A stretch of 64,000 bases of DNA from an uncultured Cedecea sp. (GTDB taxonomy: Bacteria; Pseudomonadota; Gammaproteobacteria; Enterobacterales; Enterobacteriaceae), in the NCBI RefSeq assembly GCF_947498825.1, contig NZ_CANMLV010000005.1, positions 175,191 through 239,190 of the forward strand. Direction: 5' to 3'. This document shows, piece after piece, positions 1 through 8,537 of the stretch (within the stretch, counting starts at the first letter, position 1; each line of letters opens with the position of its first letter). Under the pieces are notes generated by a model. The model was not told the origin of the DNA, did not search any database, and was given only the letters and a program-made list of their open reading frames with translations. The translations under genes and the position numbers were made by a program.

Positions 1-223
1 AAAATGGTATCTACAGCGAATGTTTCGCACCGTGATGCGTCAAACCCTGGGTGATTATATCCGCCAGCGTCGTCTGCAAATGGCCGCAGAAGAACTCCGT
101 GCCACAAAGAGACCTATTTTCGATATTGCGATGGACTATGGGTATGTATCGCAACAAACCTTTTCCCGCGTCTTCCGTCGCGCATTTGATCGCACTCCCA
201 GCGACTATCGCCATCAGTGTTAG
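1..223 (+). CDS. soxS: SoxS superoxide-response regulator, C-terminal part (5' end outside window)
   Basis: The reading frame is open from base 2 and enters the window mid-gene. Residues read KWYLQRMFRTV, then LGDYIRQRRLQ and DYGYVSQQTFSRVFRR, and end in PSDYRHQC. This is the second half of an AraC/XylS DNA-binding domain and is nearly the E. coli SoxS C-terminus. SoxS is the small single-domain activator of the superoxide regulon, made when oxidised SoxR switches on its promoter. The start codon lies upstream of base 1, so the internal ATG at 20 is not the start. As in E. coli it lies upstream of yjcB, but pdeC/yjcC, which separates them there, is absent. Confidence 0.95.
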   Translation, partial: KWYLQRMFRTVMRQTLGDYIRQRRLQMAAEELRATKRPIFDIAMDYGYVSQQTFSRVFRRAFDRTPSDYRHQC

Positions 224-519
224 TCTTTCCGGAACCGCCGACAGACATTCGTACTCTTGTTCGGCGGTCGGCTATGGGTGACGACCCATTCGTTTAATCT
301 CCAGAATTCTGTCCCGGCCCCTCATACCCTTCCCTGTCTTCGACGGTCCATAATTAGCGCGACTCAGATCGACCTTGTAATCGATTGTCACAATAAAAAA
401 GTGTGATAGACTTCACATATCAAAGCCAAGTAATCACTTTTATATTTTAATGCTTGTTCATTGACGGTCGATCATCCTTACGGCCTGTATTGATGAATCT
501 GCTTTAGAGGAACCATTTT
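224..519. other. soxS-yjcB intergenic region
   Basis: This stretch has no gene. It holds a perfect 8-bp inverted repeat (234-241 with 261-268) just after soxS, without a T tract, and an AT-rich stretch around 395-450 that could carry the yjcB promoter. The ribosome binding site AGAGG sits about 10 bases before the yjcB ATG. In E. coli the pdeC (yjcC) gene occupies this interval; no remnant of it is visible. Confidence 0.6.
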
Positions 520-795
520 ATGGGGACAATCACTGCTGGTGTCGTATTAATGCGCTGGCCGCTAATCAGTGCGACGCTGATGTTTATGGCAAGTACACTC
601 AACATAAAGCTACGCCGGTCACACTACCCTGCTCTTGCTATTATTAGCACAATGATGGGTGTCAGTGCTTCATGCTGGTTTGCGACCAGCCTGCTTGGTT
701 TGACCAGCGCAGAGATGGCCACCAGCTGGATGGCGGTTAAAGATACGGTGATTGAAGTGATGAGCCAAACGCCCCCAACCTGGCCACTACCTTAG
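520..795 (+). CDS. yjcB: YjcB family small protein
   Basis: This 91-residue protein is close to E. coli YjcB (about 93 residues): it opens MGTITAGVVLMRWPLISA, has ASTLNIKLRRS in the middle and ends near MSQTPPTWPLP, all conserved in YjcB. Two hydrophobic stretches (about 6-25 and 38-62) suggest a small inner-membrane protein. Its function is not known. The start is supported by AGAGG upstream. Position and strand relative to soxS and ssb match E. coli. A rho-independent terminator follows at 815-840, so the gene looks monocistronic. It marks the left border of the large accessory block. Confidence 0.88.
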   Translation: MGTITAGVVLMRWPLISATLMFMASTLNIKLRRSHYPALAIISTMMGVSASCWFATSLLGLTSAEMATSWMAVKDTVIEVMSQTPPTWPLP

Positions 796-814
796 CAACA
801 CAGACTTTGTTTAA

Positions 815-840
815 ATCCTGCCATCTGGCGGGATTTTTCG
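815..840 (+). terminator. yjcB terminator
   Basis: An 8-bp stem (815-822 with 827-834, one G-T pair) with a 4-base loop is followed by a run of five T. It lies 20 bases after the yjcB stop. Confidence 0.85.
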
Positions 841-1320
841 TTTATCGATATCCTGCTGTGTGAATAACCTGCCTCTGACGAACAACCAAGCGATGCCGCC
901 CGCTTTCTGGATTCAGTCATAAATAATTAATATTGCATCTACGTTACAGAAGACAGATTTATATTTTCCACCACATTATCTGTTTGATTGGCGCTCTATT
1001 CTCTTAATAACAGCCGACTTAGCAATATAACGGGATACCTTATCAGGTATGTTTGCCATCTTCTCTTTCTGGTCAGGCCAGATATTAAAAACGATGATTA
1101 TTAGATACCTGACACTCATTTTTTATTTTCCCCGCTGACCATATGCACACAAACTACATGGTTATTACAAAAAACAACAATAAGCATATGTTTTTATTGA
1201 TGAAAATTAATGATTGAGCAACGGGGTAAAAAGCCATATATTGTCGTCGTTTTTATATGCCGTAGTTCCCTTTTAAATTAATTCAACCGGTGAGCTTTAG
1301 CCTCCGGTTGTAGGAGAGAT
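841..1320. other. AT-rich leader region of dat-ddc
   Basis: No gene is seen. This is the left junction of the accessory block and must carry the dat promoter. Just before the dat start there is a 7-bp inverted repeat (1284-1290 with 1304-1310, 13-base loop) whose right arm touches the ribosome binding site AGGAG at 1312-1316. No confident Fur or other operator was found. Confidence 0.55.
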
Positions 1321-2706
1321 ATGATGACGGATAAAGTCCGTATTGACACTTTAGATGCACAATCTGCAAAAACCACCAACGAAACTTATTTAGCAAGACA
1401 AGCTGAATTTGAATCTAATGTCAGAAGCTACCCACGCAAATTACCTTTTGCGATAGCTAAAGCTCAGGGTGCATGGATTACCGACGTTGAAAACAATCAT
1501 TATCTTGACTGTCTGGCTGGTGCCGGAACATTAGCACTTGGCCATAATCATCCTGACGTTCTGCAGAGTATCCAAGATGTCATTACCAGCGGCTTGCCGT
1601 TGCATACTCTTGATCTTACTACCCCATTAAAAGATGAGTTTTCTGCTTATCTGCTCTCTTTACTGCCAGGTCAGGGTAAAGAGTATTGCCTTCAGTTCTG
1701 TGGCCCGTCTGGCGCGGACGCCGTAGAAGCGGCAATTAAAGTGGCGAAAAAACATACCGGCCGCAGCGGCATTATTAGCTTCTCTGGTGGTTACCATGGT
1801 ATGACTCACGGTGCACTGTCAGTGACCGGCAACCTGTCACCAAAAGAAGCTATTCACGGTTTAATGCCTGAAGTTCAGTTCCTGCCTTATCCTCACGAGT
1901 ACCGTTGCCCGTTAGGTGTTGGTGGTGAAGCGGGCGTTGCCGCTCTGAGCTACTACTTTGACAACTTAATCAATGATGTTGAAAGTGGCGTGCGTAAGCC
2001 TGCCGCGGTGATCCTTGAAGCCGTTCAAGGCGAGGGTGGCGTTAACCCTGCTCCTGCTGCATGGCTGCAACGTATCCGTAAAGTGACCCAAGAACACGGC
2101 ATTTTATTGATTATCGATGAAGTTCAGGCTGGATTCTCCCGTACCGGTAAGATGTTTGCCTTCGAACACGCAGGCATTGAACCCGACATTATTGTTATGT
2201 CAAAAGCCGTCGGTGGTGGCTTGCCATTAGCCGTGCTTGGCCTGAAAAGAGAGTTTGATGCCTGGGAACCTGGCCACCACACTGGCACCTTCCGTGGCAA
2301 TCAGTTAGCCATGGCGACCGGCCTGACCACGCTTAAGTATCTGAAAGATAAAAAAGTTGCCAATAAAGTTGCGCAGCAAGGCGAGTGGTTAAAAGATAAA
2401 CTGAAACAGCTACAAAAACGCTATCCGGCTATCGGACATGTCCGTGGTCTGGGCTTAATGCTCGGTCTGGAAATAGTTAAGCCAGGAGAAGCACAGGATC
2501 ATATGGGTTGCTACCCGGCAGATGGTGCTGTCTCTGCGCTAATTCAGAAAAAATGCTTTGAACATGGTTTAATTCTGGAGCGTGGTGGTCGCGGGGGTTG
2601 TGTTTTACGCCTGCTGCCATCCCTGCTTATCACCGATGATGAGCTGGAAATCTTCCTGAGCAAATTTGAACAGGCTCTGTTAGCTGCTGGTGTTAAACCA
2701 GTCTGA
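1321..2706 (+). CDS. dat: L-2,4-diaminobutyrate:2-oxoglutarate aminotransferase
   Basis: This 461-residue class-III PLP aminotransferase belongs to the Dat/EctB group. It makes L-2,4-diaminobutyrate from aspartate semialdehyde with glutamate as amino donor. Visible features are the phosphate-binding [12 protein letters not shown] near 128, the HGMTHGALS segment, the pyridine-contacting Asp266 in [13 protein letters not shown], and the Schiff-base Lys295 in [15 protein letters not shown]. Length is typical of Dat. Tandem ATG codons at 1321 and 1324 are both possible starts; AGGAG lies 5-9 bases upstream. It is followed after about 30 bases by the matching decarboxylase. The pair is known from Acinetobacter and other gamma-proteobacteria and yields 1,3-diaminopropane. 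EctA and EctC are absent, so this is not ectoine synthesis. Confidence 0.93.
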   Translation: MMTDKVRIDTLDAQSAKTTNETYLARQAEFESNVRSYPRKLPFAIAKAQGAWITDVENNHYLDCLAGAGTLALGHNHPDVLQSIQDVITSGLPLHTLDLTTPLKDEFSAYLLSLLPGQGKEYCLQFCGPSGADAVEAAIKVAKKHTGRSGIISFSGGYHGMTHGALSVTGNLSPKEAIHGLMPEVQFLPYPHEYRCPLGVGGEAGVAALSYYFDNLINDVESGVRKPAAVILEAVQGEGGVNPAPAAWLQRIRKVTQEHGILLIIDEVQAGFSRTGKMFAFEHAGIEPDIIVMSKAVGGGLPLAVLGLKREFDAWEPGHHTGTFRGNQLAMATGLTTLKYLKDKKVANKVAQQGEWLKDKLKQLQKRYPAIGHVRGLGLMLGLEIVKPGEAQDHMGCYPADGAVSALIQKKCFEHGLILERGGRGGCVLRLLPSLLITDDELEIFLSKFEQALLAAGVKPV

Positions 2707-2728
2707 GTGGACTGGTCTGAGTGGAGTC
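2701..2728 (+). repeat. 14-bp imperfect tandem repeat at the dat-ddc junction
   Basis: Bases 2701-2714 and 2715-2728 are two adjacent copies of a 14-mer (GTCTGAGTGGACTG and GTCTGAGTGGAGTC). The repeat spans the dat stop and duplicates the GTGGA/GGAG stretch that serves as the ddc ribosome binding site. Confidence 0.85.
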
Positions 2729-2735
2729 GTACCAA

Positions 2736-4208
2736 ATGTCACAAATAAATCCAATTCTGGCCTCGTCAGCACAAAGCATTGAAGCTTATCAGCAGGCGAT
2801 TACGCAAAGTACCCAGGCAGTCATGCAGTGGTTACAGCAGCCAGAAATGTATCAGGGCAAAACCGTTGCTGAATTACGCGAACGTATTGCACTGGATTTT
2901 AATCCTCAGGGCCTGGGTAACCAGGCTGCTATTGAACGTGCAATTGAGTACTTTCTGAAAGACAGTTTGTCAGTGCACCACCCACAATGCGTGGCGCATT
3001 TACATTGCCCAAGCCTGGTGATAAGCCAGGCTGCTGAAGTACTGATCAATGCAACCAACCAGAGTATGGACTCTTGGGATCAAAGCCCGTCAGCCACCAT
3101 TATCGAGATGAAGCTGATTGAATGGCTACGTGCCCAGGTGGGTTATACCGCTGGCGACGCAGGTGTGTTCACCAGCGGCGGCACACAAAGCAATCTGATG
3201 GGTCTGATGCTGGCGCGTGATGCCTTTTTTGCGCGCCAGGGGCATTCGGTACAGCAGGACGGTTTAATCGGTAATCTGAAGAAAATTAAAGTCTTCTGTT
3301 CTGAAAATGCACACTTCTCTGTGCAAAAGAATATGGCTTTACTGGGCTTTGGTTATCAGTGTGTGACACTTATCAAGACAGATAGCTTTGCCCGCATGGA
3401 TCTCGATGATTTAGCCGAGAAAATTGCCCAGGCTGAAGCGAATGACGACCAGATCATGGCGATTGTCGCGACCGCAGGTACCACCGATGCCGGTGCTATC
3501 GATCCGCTCGCTGACATTGCCCGCCTGGGTGCGCAACACAATATCTGGGTGCATGTTGATGCGGCCTGGGGGGGCGCTCTGCTGCTGTCTGAGAAGTATC
3601 GTCATTACCTTGATGGTCTTGAGTTGGTTGATTCTGTTACGCTGGATTTCCATAAACAGTTCTTCCAGACCATCAGCTGTGGCGCATTCTTGCTGAAAGA
3701 TGAGCGTCACTATGAACTGATGCGTTATCAGGCGGCTTATCTGAACTCCGAGTTTGATGAAGAACAAGGTGTACCGAATCTGGTTTCCAAATCACTGCAG
3801 ACAACGCGTCGTTTTGATGCTCTGAAACTGTGGATGGGACTGGAAGCACTGGGACAGAAACAGTATGCCGCTATTATCGATAGCGGTGTGACTCTGGCTC
3901 AACAGGTTGCACAGTACATCGAAGAACAGCCATCACTGGAGCTGGTTATGCAGCCTCAGCTGGCGAGCGTTCTGTTCCGCTACCGTCCGGCTTCACTGGC
4001 ACAAGCAGATGACGCAAGTATTGCGCTGCTGAACCAGAAAATAGGTGATGCCTTGCTCGCTTCCGGCCGCGCTAACCTGGGTGTGACTGAGCATAACGGT
4101 ATAACCTGTCTTAAAATGACCTTATTAAATCCTGTGGTGACACTGGAAGATATTAAGCGTCTGCTGGAGCTGGTTGACGTTACTGCTGCGCCGCTGATTG
4201 CTGGCTAA
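2736..4208 (+). CDS. ddc: L-2,4-diaminobutyrate decarboxylase
   Basis: This 490-residue group-II PLP decarboxylase (Ddc) converts L-2,4-diaminobutyrate to 1,3-diaminopropane and CO2. The family HVDAAWGGALL motif carries Asp275, and LDFHKQFFQTISCG carries the cofactor Lys307. I chose ATG 2736 (MSQINPILASS) because GGAG at 2723-2726 is well spaced; the frame could also start at GTG 2721. It overlaps no gene and is co-transcribed with dat (gap about 30 bases), ending at a clear terminator. The product can be a polyamine or a building block for hydroxamate siderophores, but no siderophore genes are seen nearby, so the polyamine role is the safer inference. Confidence 0.93.
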   Translation: MSQINPILASSAQSIEAYQQAITQSTQAVMQWLQQPEMYQGKTVAELRERIALDFNPQGLGNQAAIERAIEYFLKDSLSVHHPQCVAHLHCPSLVISQAAEVLINATNQSMDSWDQSPSATIIEMKLIEWLRAQVGYTAGDAGVFTSGGTQSNLMGLMLARDAFFARQGHSVQQDGLIGNLKKIKVFCSENAHFSVQKNMALLGFGYQCVTLIKTDSFARMDLDDLAEKIAQAEANDDQIMAIVATAGTTDAGAIDPLADIARLGAQHNIWVHVDAAWGGALLLSEKYRHYLDGLELVDSVTLDFHKQFFQTISCGAFLLKDERHYELMRYQAAYLNSEFDEEQGVPNLVSKSLQTTRRFDALKLWMGLEALGQKQYAAIIDSGVTLAQQVAQYIEEQPSLELVMQPQLASVLFRYRPASLAQADDASIALLNQKIGDALLASGRANLGVTEHNGITCLKMTLLNPVVTLEDIKRLLELVDVTAAPLIAG

Positions 4209-4225
4209 TAGCAAAAGCTGTAAAC

Positions 4226-4261
4226 AAGGCCGTTCACGGGAAACCTTGAGCGGCTTTTTTA
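4226..4261 (+). terminator. dat-ddc terminator
   Basis: A 7-bp stem (4229-4235 with 4248-4254, one G-T pair) is followed by six T, 20 bases after the ddc stop. Confidence 0.8.
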
Positions 4262-4283
4262 CGATTAACTATCATATAAACGC

Positions 4284-4312
4284 TAAAAAAACGGCCCGCA
4301 TTCGCGAGCCGT
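4284..4312 (-). terminator. Terminator of the ABC transporter operon
   Basis: Read on the minus strand, ACGGC pairs with GCCGT (4308-4312 with 4291-4295) and a longer inner stem, then seven T. It closes the minus-strand operon and faces the dat-ddc terminator. Confidence 0.85.
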
Positions 4313-4422
4313 GAGACTGATGACAAAGCTAAAGTGATATCTGATTATCAGCGCTTATTTACGAAAATAAGCAGGAAAATCAATTCATTGATTTTCGGCT
4401 GATAACAATAATCACATCTCCA

Positions 4423-5115
4423 TCAGGTACGAACGCGTAGCTTCGCCTCTATCTTATCGGCAACCTTGGTCACCACATAAGCAATAAACATATAGAACCC
4501 GACTGCCACCAGGAAGGCTTCCAGATAGTAGAAGTTCAGCGCGGCAGCCAGCTGAGCCTGAGCAAATATCTCGACAACGCCGATAGCAAACGCCAGGGAT
4601 AACGCCTTCATCACCACCATAAAAGAGTTGGCAAAATCAGGAATAGCGGTGACGATTATCTGCGGGAACATCACACGCCGAAATAACTGTCCGCTACTGT
4701 AACCCAGCGAAGCAGCTGCATCTGACTGCCCGCTATCAAAGGCATTAACAGCGCCTTTCCAGACTTCAGCCTGAAACGCTGAAACACAGGCTGTCAGGGC
4801 CACAATAACAATCACCCAGTTAGGAAGTGAGTGGGCATTTACTTCTATCGAAAATTGAGTGGCAATAAAATCCAGCGCTGCAGGAAGGCCATAGTAAGCG
4901 AGAAAAATCACCACCACCATCGGCATACCTTTAAAGGCCACTTTGTAAGCAAACACTAACTGACGCAGTACCGGAACACGGCGAAACTCAATAAACGCAA
5001 ACAATCCGCCAAGCAGTGTCGATAACAAAAATATCACTACCGCCATCAGCAGTGTGGAGGGAACCACACTCAGGATGCTCCAGAAGTCAAAAACCAATAC
5101 CTCAAAATCAAACAT
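4423..5115 (-). CDS. Polar amino-acid-type ABC transporter permease (second)
   Basis: This inner-membrane permease of about 230 residues belongs to the HisM/GlnP/YecS family. Five or so hydrophobic segments are visible, and the EAA loop appears around SAFQAEVWKGAVNAFDSGQ and AAASLGYSSGQLFRRV, which contacts the ATPase. I chose ATG 5115 (MFDFEVLVF) because AAGGAG precedes it by 8 bases; a longer start at 5136 would overlap the previous gene and lacks a site. It is the last gene of the cassette, 17 bases after the other permease, and both would form a heterodimer. Family substrates are amino acids or related compounds; the true substrate is unknown. Confidence 0.88.
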   Translation of the reverse strand: MFDFEVLVFDFWSILSVVPSTLLMAVVIFLLSTLLGGLFAFIEFRRVPVLRQLVFAYKVAFKGMPMVVVIFLAYYGLPAALDFIATQFSIEVNAHSLPNWVIVIVALTACVSAFQAEVWKGAVNAFDSGQSDAAASLGYSSGQLFRRVMFPQIIVTAIPDFANSFMVVMKALSLAFAIGVVEIFAQAQLAAALNFYYLEAFLVAVGFYMFIAYVVTKVADKIEAKLRVRT

Positions 5116-5132
5116 CAAGTTTTCTCCTTCAT

Positions 5133-5837
5133 TCAAACGCTTGGGGTAAGCTTGACGCGAGTCGCTGACTTCGAGCTGTATTTCGCGTGACGCCTTTCAA
5201 AGAAGCGGATAACCAGCCAGGCAACCAGACACATGAGCGAGTAGATAACAGCCAGTACCATATAAGTCGCAAATTGATACTGGTTATAGTCATGTTCCAT
5301 AATCACATGGGCTGTCGCCATCAAGTCAGCTGCTCCGATATACATCACCAGCGCCACGTTATGAATTAAATAAATAATCGCGTTACCGTAACCAGGCAAA
5401 GCAAAGTGCACCGCTTGTGGCCCGATGACACGTTTCATTTTTTGCAAGAAACTATAGCCCAGGCTGTCTGCAGCATCATGCTGGCCTTTCTCTACTGCCA
5501 GAAATGCCGGACGCATCACTTCAGACAAGTAACCGCCGTGGTAGAGACTCAAGCCAATCATTGCCGCAATGTTGGACGAAAAAAAGTCTTCAACGCCCAC
5601 CAGACCTGCGAGTAACGGCATACCATAAAAGGCGACGAATAATTGCAGCACGACCGGTACACTACGTGCATAGGACACGTAGACATCGGTCAGTTGACTC
5701 AAAACCGGGATACGACGTACCCGAAAAAAGGTGACGATCAGAGCCAGAAAAAACCCGACAATGATCGCAGCGAATAATATACCCAGCGTTAATGGCATTG
5801 CCGTTAACAGCTCAGGGAGCATGGTAGAGAGATCCAC
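5133..5837 (-). CDS. Polar amino-acid-type ABC transporter permease (first)
   Basis: This is a 234-residue inner-membrane permease, a paralogue of the next gene. The BPD_transp_1 fold shows in the N-terminal helix (LTLGILFAAIIVGFFLALIV), RSVPVVLQLFVAFYGMP, and the EAA loop GYLSEVMRPAFLAVEKGQ followed by DAADSLGYS. The start is GTG 5837, supported by AGGAG nine bases upstream. It follows the binding-protein gene after a 65-base gap that holds a strong hairpin, a layout that often lets the binding protein be made in excess of the membrane parts. Confidence 0.88.
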   Translation of the reverse strand: MDLSTMLPELLTAMPLTLGILFAAIIVGFFLALIVTFFRVRRIPVLSQLTDVYVSYARSVPVVLQLFVAFYGMPLLAGLVGVEDFFSSNIAAMIGLSLYHGGYLSEVMRPAFLAVEKGQHDAADSLGYSFLQKMKRVIGPQAVHFALPGYGNAIIYLIHNVALVMYIGAADLMATAHVIMEHDYNQYQFATYMVLAVIYSLMCLVAWLVIRFFERRHAKYSSKSATRVKLTPSV

Positions 5838-5867
5838 GGTGCAACACTCCTGCTATCAATGACTGCT

Positions 5868-5891
5868 GAAGCCCTGTGTTCACAGGGCTTC
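5868..5891 (-). other. Intercistronic hairpin after the binding-protein gene
   Basis: A perfect 10-bp stem (5868-5877 with 5882-5891) with a 4-base loop and no T tract lies between the binding protein and first permease genes. By analogy with other transporter operons it probably protects the upstream mRNA end and lowers permease expression; that role is inferred. Confidence 0.7.
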
Positions 5892-5902
5892 AGGTAAATC
5901 TT

Positions 5903-6718
5903 CTACTTCATATACTGTGAAACGTCTTCACCAAACCACTTCTGAGAAAGCTGGTCGAGTGTGCCATCCGCTTTCAATTCTTTCAGAGCTTGAGTGATGT
6001 CGTCGTTCAGTGCCTGGTTTTTAGCTGAGCGGTTAATCAGAATATAGGTCTGATTAATCACCACAGGTTCACTGGCTTTAATAGACAGTTTCTGGTTATC
6101 AATAACGGTTTGCTGGCCGAGGTTTGAAGGCAGGATCAGCGCATCATATTTACCATTCTGTACTTCTTTCAGGCGGTCCGGATAAGGGATACCTGCGCTA
6201 GAGGCCGTGATAGTCACTTTTTCATTTGGATGATCTTGCTGCCACTGGGTGACAAATTTATAGACCCCGCCGCCTGCGGTCACAGGAACGATTTTCTTAC
6301 CGACCAGGTCTTTCATTTCTTTGATGTCACTGTCACTACGACTGTAGATCTTCATCAAACTGGCGCCGATTGGCGCATCTGGTATCAGGAACTGTTTGCT
6401 GCGACTTGGCGCTTTATAGTAACCACCGGTCGCCATATCGTACTTACCAGTGACCAGCCCCGTTTCCTGAGCAATATCAGCAGCACCTTCCATCACAAAT
6501 TTATACTGTGGCAGCTTCGCATTGATAGCTTTCAGAACATCTGGCTCATAACCTTGTGGCTCATAGCCGATAGCTCCCCATGACAGAGGTTTAGACTCTG
6601 CGGCAGTAGCGATTTTTATCGTGCGGACTTCATCAGCAAAACTATTAGCACTGAAAAGTGCCAGAGCAATGATGCCGGGCATGGCGAAGCGGGATAACGT
6701 TTTTTTAATTGCAGGCAT
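5903..6718 (-). CDS. Periplasmic amino-acid-type substrate-binding protein
   Basis: This 271-residue SBP_bac_3 family protein has an N-terminal signal peptide with a hydrophobic core GIIALALFSA and probable cleavage after NSFA. The mature part shows the typical GYEPQGYEPDVLKAI opening, MATGGYYKAPSRSKQFLIPD and LVGKKIVPVTAGGGVYKF. It would capture the substrate and deliver it to the two permeases. AAGGGAG lies nine bases before the ATG. It is encoded between the ATPase and permease genes in a single minus-strand operon. The substrate cannot be read from the sequence; the oxidoreductase neighbours point to an unusual or modified small molecule rather than a common amino acid. Confidence 0.88.
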   Translation of the reverse strand: MPAIKKTLSRFAMPGIIALALFSANSFADEVRTIKIATAAESKPLSWGAIGYEPQGYEPDVLKAINAKLPQYKFVMEGAADIAQETGLVTGKYDMATGGYYKAPSRSKQFLIPDAPIGASLMKIYSRSDSDIKEMKDLVGKKIVPVTAGGGVYKFVTQWQQDHPNEKVTITASSAGIPYPDRLKEVQNGKYDALILPSNLGQQTVIDNQKLSIKASEPVVINQTYILINRSAKNQALNDDITQALKELKADGTLDQLSQKWFGEDVSQYMK

Positions 6719-6741
6719 TTGTTTTACTCCCTTTAAAATTA

Positions 6742-7479
6742 TTAGAATGCATGTTCAGTATTAAGAAACTGCGCCAGACGCGGCGAAGCGGGATTATCGA
6801 AAATCTCTGTCGGACTACCTTCTGCTGCTACCACACCCTGATCCATAAATACGATACGGTTCGAGACACTTTTGGCGAATTGCATTTCATGTGTCACTAA
6901 CAGTGAAGTAATACCGGACGAGGTCACATCTTTAATCACTTTTAACACCTCACCCACTAACTCCGGGTCAAGGGAAGAGGTCGGTTCATCAAATAGAATC
7001 ACATCAGGCTTTACTGCTAAAGCTCTGGCGATACCAGTTCGCTGTAACTGACCACCTGAAAGCTGAGAAGGATAATGGTCAAGCTTTGCTCCAAGGCCTA
7101 CGCGTTCCAGCTCCTGCGCGGCAATATCACGCGCTTGTTGCTTGGTTTTTTTCTGGATAACCACCAGCGGATCCATCACGTTTTCCAGCACTGTCATGTT
7201 TTTAAAAACATTAAATTGCTGGAAAACCATCGCAGTACGTAAACGAATCGCCTGGATGGTCGCTTTATTGGGTGACTGGTAGTCCATCTGGTGCTGATCG
7301 AGCACGATAGTGCCGGATGACGGCTTAGCCAGATAATTAATACAACGCAGTAAAGTCGTTTTGCCGGTACCACTTGGGCCAATTATCGAAACCACATCGC
7401 CTTTATTAACCGCCAAGTTAACGCCCCGCAGAATAGGTGTCTCGCCGTAGGACAGGGTGATATTTTTCAGTTCTAACAT
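6742..7479 (-). CDS. Amino-acid-type ABC transporter ATP-binding protein
   Basis: This 245-residue ATPase energises the transporter. Walker A GPSGTGKTT is at 34-42, the Q-loop VFQQFNVF near 85-92, signature LSGGQ at 140-144, Walker B ILFDEP at 161-166 and the H-loop THE about 30 residues later. It is a GlnQ/HisP-type subunit. GAGG precedes the ATG 7479. It lies 12 bases after the AhpD-like gene and 23 bases before the binding protein, so it is clearly in the same operon as the redox genes. Confidence 0.92.
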   Translation of the reverse strand: MLELKNITLSYGETPILRGVNLAVNKGDVVSIIGPSGTGKTTLLRCINYLAKPSSGTIVLDQHQMDYQSPNKATIQAIRLRTAMVFQQFNVFKNMTVLENVMDPLVVIQKKTKQQARDIAAQELERVGLGAKLDHYPSQLSGGQLQRTGIARALAVKPDVILFDEPTSSLDPELVGEVLKVIKDVTSSGITSLLVTHEMQFAKSVSNRIVFMDQGVVAAEGSPTEIFDNPASPRLAQFLNTEHAF

Positions 7480-7491
7480 TCTGTTCTGCCT

Positions 7492-8058
7492 CTATTTATT
7501 CATATCAGCATGGCCAAGCACATGCATCAAACGGTTGGCCCAACCAAAAATGGCAATCGCGTGGATAAGATCAATAATTTCACCATCATCCATCCCTGCT
7601 GCTCGCAGTGCGGCAATATCTTCCTGGCTCGCTTGTGCAGGTGTCACTGACAGACGTTGTGCAAAACGATAAATAGCCAGGTTCCGTGCATTGAGCAGGT
7701 CATCACGTTCAAAGTAAATCGCACTGACTACAGCGTCATCTTCTGATAACTGGACATGGCGGCGGGCATGAACCACAGCGCAATATTTACAGCCATTAAC
7801 AATAGAAGCACCCAAAGCCCCCAGTTCTCTGTCAGCGCGATCTAATCCACCCTCGACATACATAATGGCGTTAAATAATACGGTACGTGCCACATAGCTT
7901 TCCGGATCATGAACCAGGGTACGTACATACTCGGAAACCTTCTTATTAGAAGGCGTTACCGCCATGGCTTCCAGCTGAACAGGCGTCGCTTGTGCCACTT
8001 CAACAGGCGTAATATAAGGGTGCCAGTGTAAAGGCTTCAGCGTGACAGAGGGGATCAT
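7492..8058 (-). CDS. Alkylhydroperoxidase (AhpD)-domain protein
   Basis: This 188-residue protein has a carboxymuconolactone decarboxylase/AhpD fold. The redox motif is complete: Glu78, Cys90-x2-Cys93, His97 and His101 in GCKYCAVVHARRH, as needed for peroxidase-type thiol chemistry. It resembles the peroxidase-related family described as Avi_7169-type, which usually sits next to a second CMD-domain protein, as here. Its ATG overlaps the stop of the preceding gene (ATGA), indicating translational coupling. It may protect against peroxide made by the flavoprotein upstream or act on a substrate intermediate; which is not known. Confidence 0.8.
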   Translation of the reverse strand: MIPSVTLKPLHWHPYITPVEVAQATPVQLEAMAVTPSNKKVSEYVRTLVHDPESYVARTVLFNAIMYVEGGLDRADRELGALGASIVNGCKYCAVVHARRHVQLSEDDAVVSAIYFERDDLLNARNLAIYRFAQRLSVTPAQASQEDIAALRAAGMDDGEIIDLIHAIAIFGWANRLMHVLGHADMNK

Positions 8059-8537
8059 GATGACCTCAGCAGACGTAAACCCGCAATCACACGAGTCTGG
8101 AAATTAACAAACGCAATCAGTTCAGAAAGCGCCACTATCTGTGCATGACTAAAACCAGCCTGCTCCAGTAAACGAATATTTTCCTCTGTTGCCTGGGCTG
8201 GAGACTGCGTGACCATGTCAGAATGACGGGCCAGGGTTGCCAGCGGCTCAGCAAGAGTATGTTCGCCACGACCCAGGGCTTGCAGTGATTCTGATGGCTG
8301 ATACTGCGCCAGCTGAGTCTGGTAATCCTGCTGTAATGCATAGTCGTTATTCAGCGTTGCAATACGCAGCGCCAAGGCCAGACGTAGATCAACCCCCAGC
8401 CCTTGGTCATCATGCGGAGCCAGCACGGATTGCAGACATTGCTCTGCACCGTTAACAAATTCAGGGCGTTGGCGGCGAGTAAGCGCTAACGTATCTTCCG
8501 GTAACAGCCCGGCTGCTCTATCAATCGCGTCACTCAC
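8055..8537 (-). CDS. CMD-domain protein (partner of AhpD-like protein)
   Basis: This 160-residue all-alpha protein resembles the CMD family known as Avi_7170-type: GVDLRLALALRIATLN, then LEQAGFSHAQIVALSELIAFVNFQTRV. It lacks the CxxC of its neighbour, having only one Cys near residue 34, so it is probably structural or a non-redox partner. Start is GTG 8537, overlapping the previous stop (GTGA), with AGGAG eight bases upstream. Overlaps on both sides mean it is translated together with the flavoprotein and AhpD-like protein. Confidence 0.72.
   Translation of the reverse strand: MSDAIDRAAGLLPEDTLALTRRQRPEFVNGAEQCLQSVLAPHDDQGLGVDLRLALALRIATLNNDYALQQDYQTQLAQYQPSESLQALGRGEHTLAEPLATLARHSDMVTQSPAQATEENIRLLEQAGFSHAQIVALSELIAFVNFQTRVIAGLRLLRSS

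Noticed and set aside
234..268. soxS terminator
   Set aside because: The 8-bp inverted repeat has a 19-base loop and no T tract, so I do not call it a terminator.
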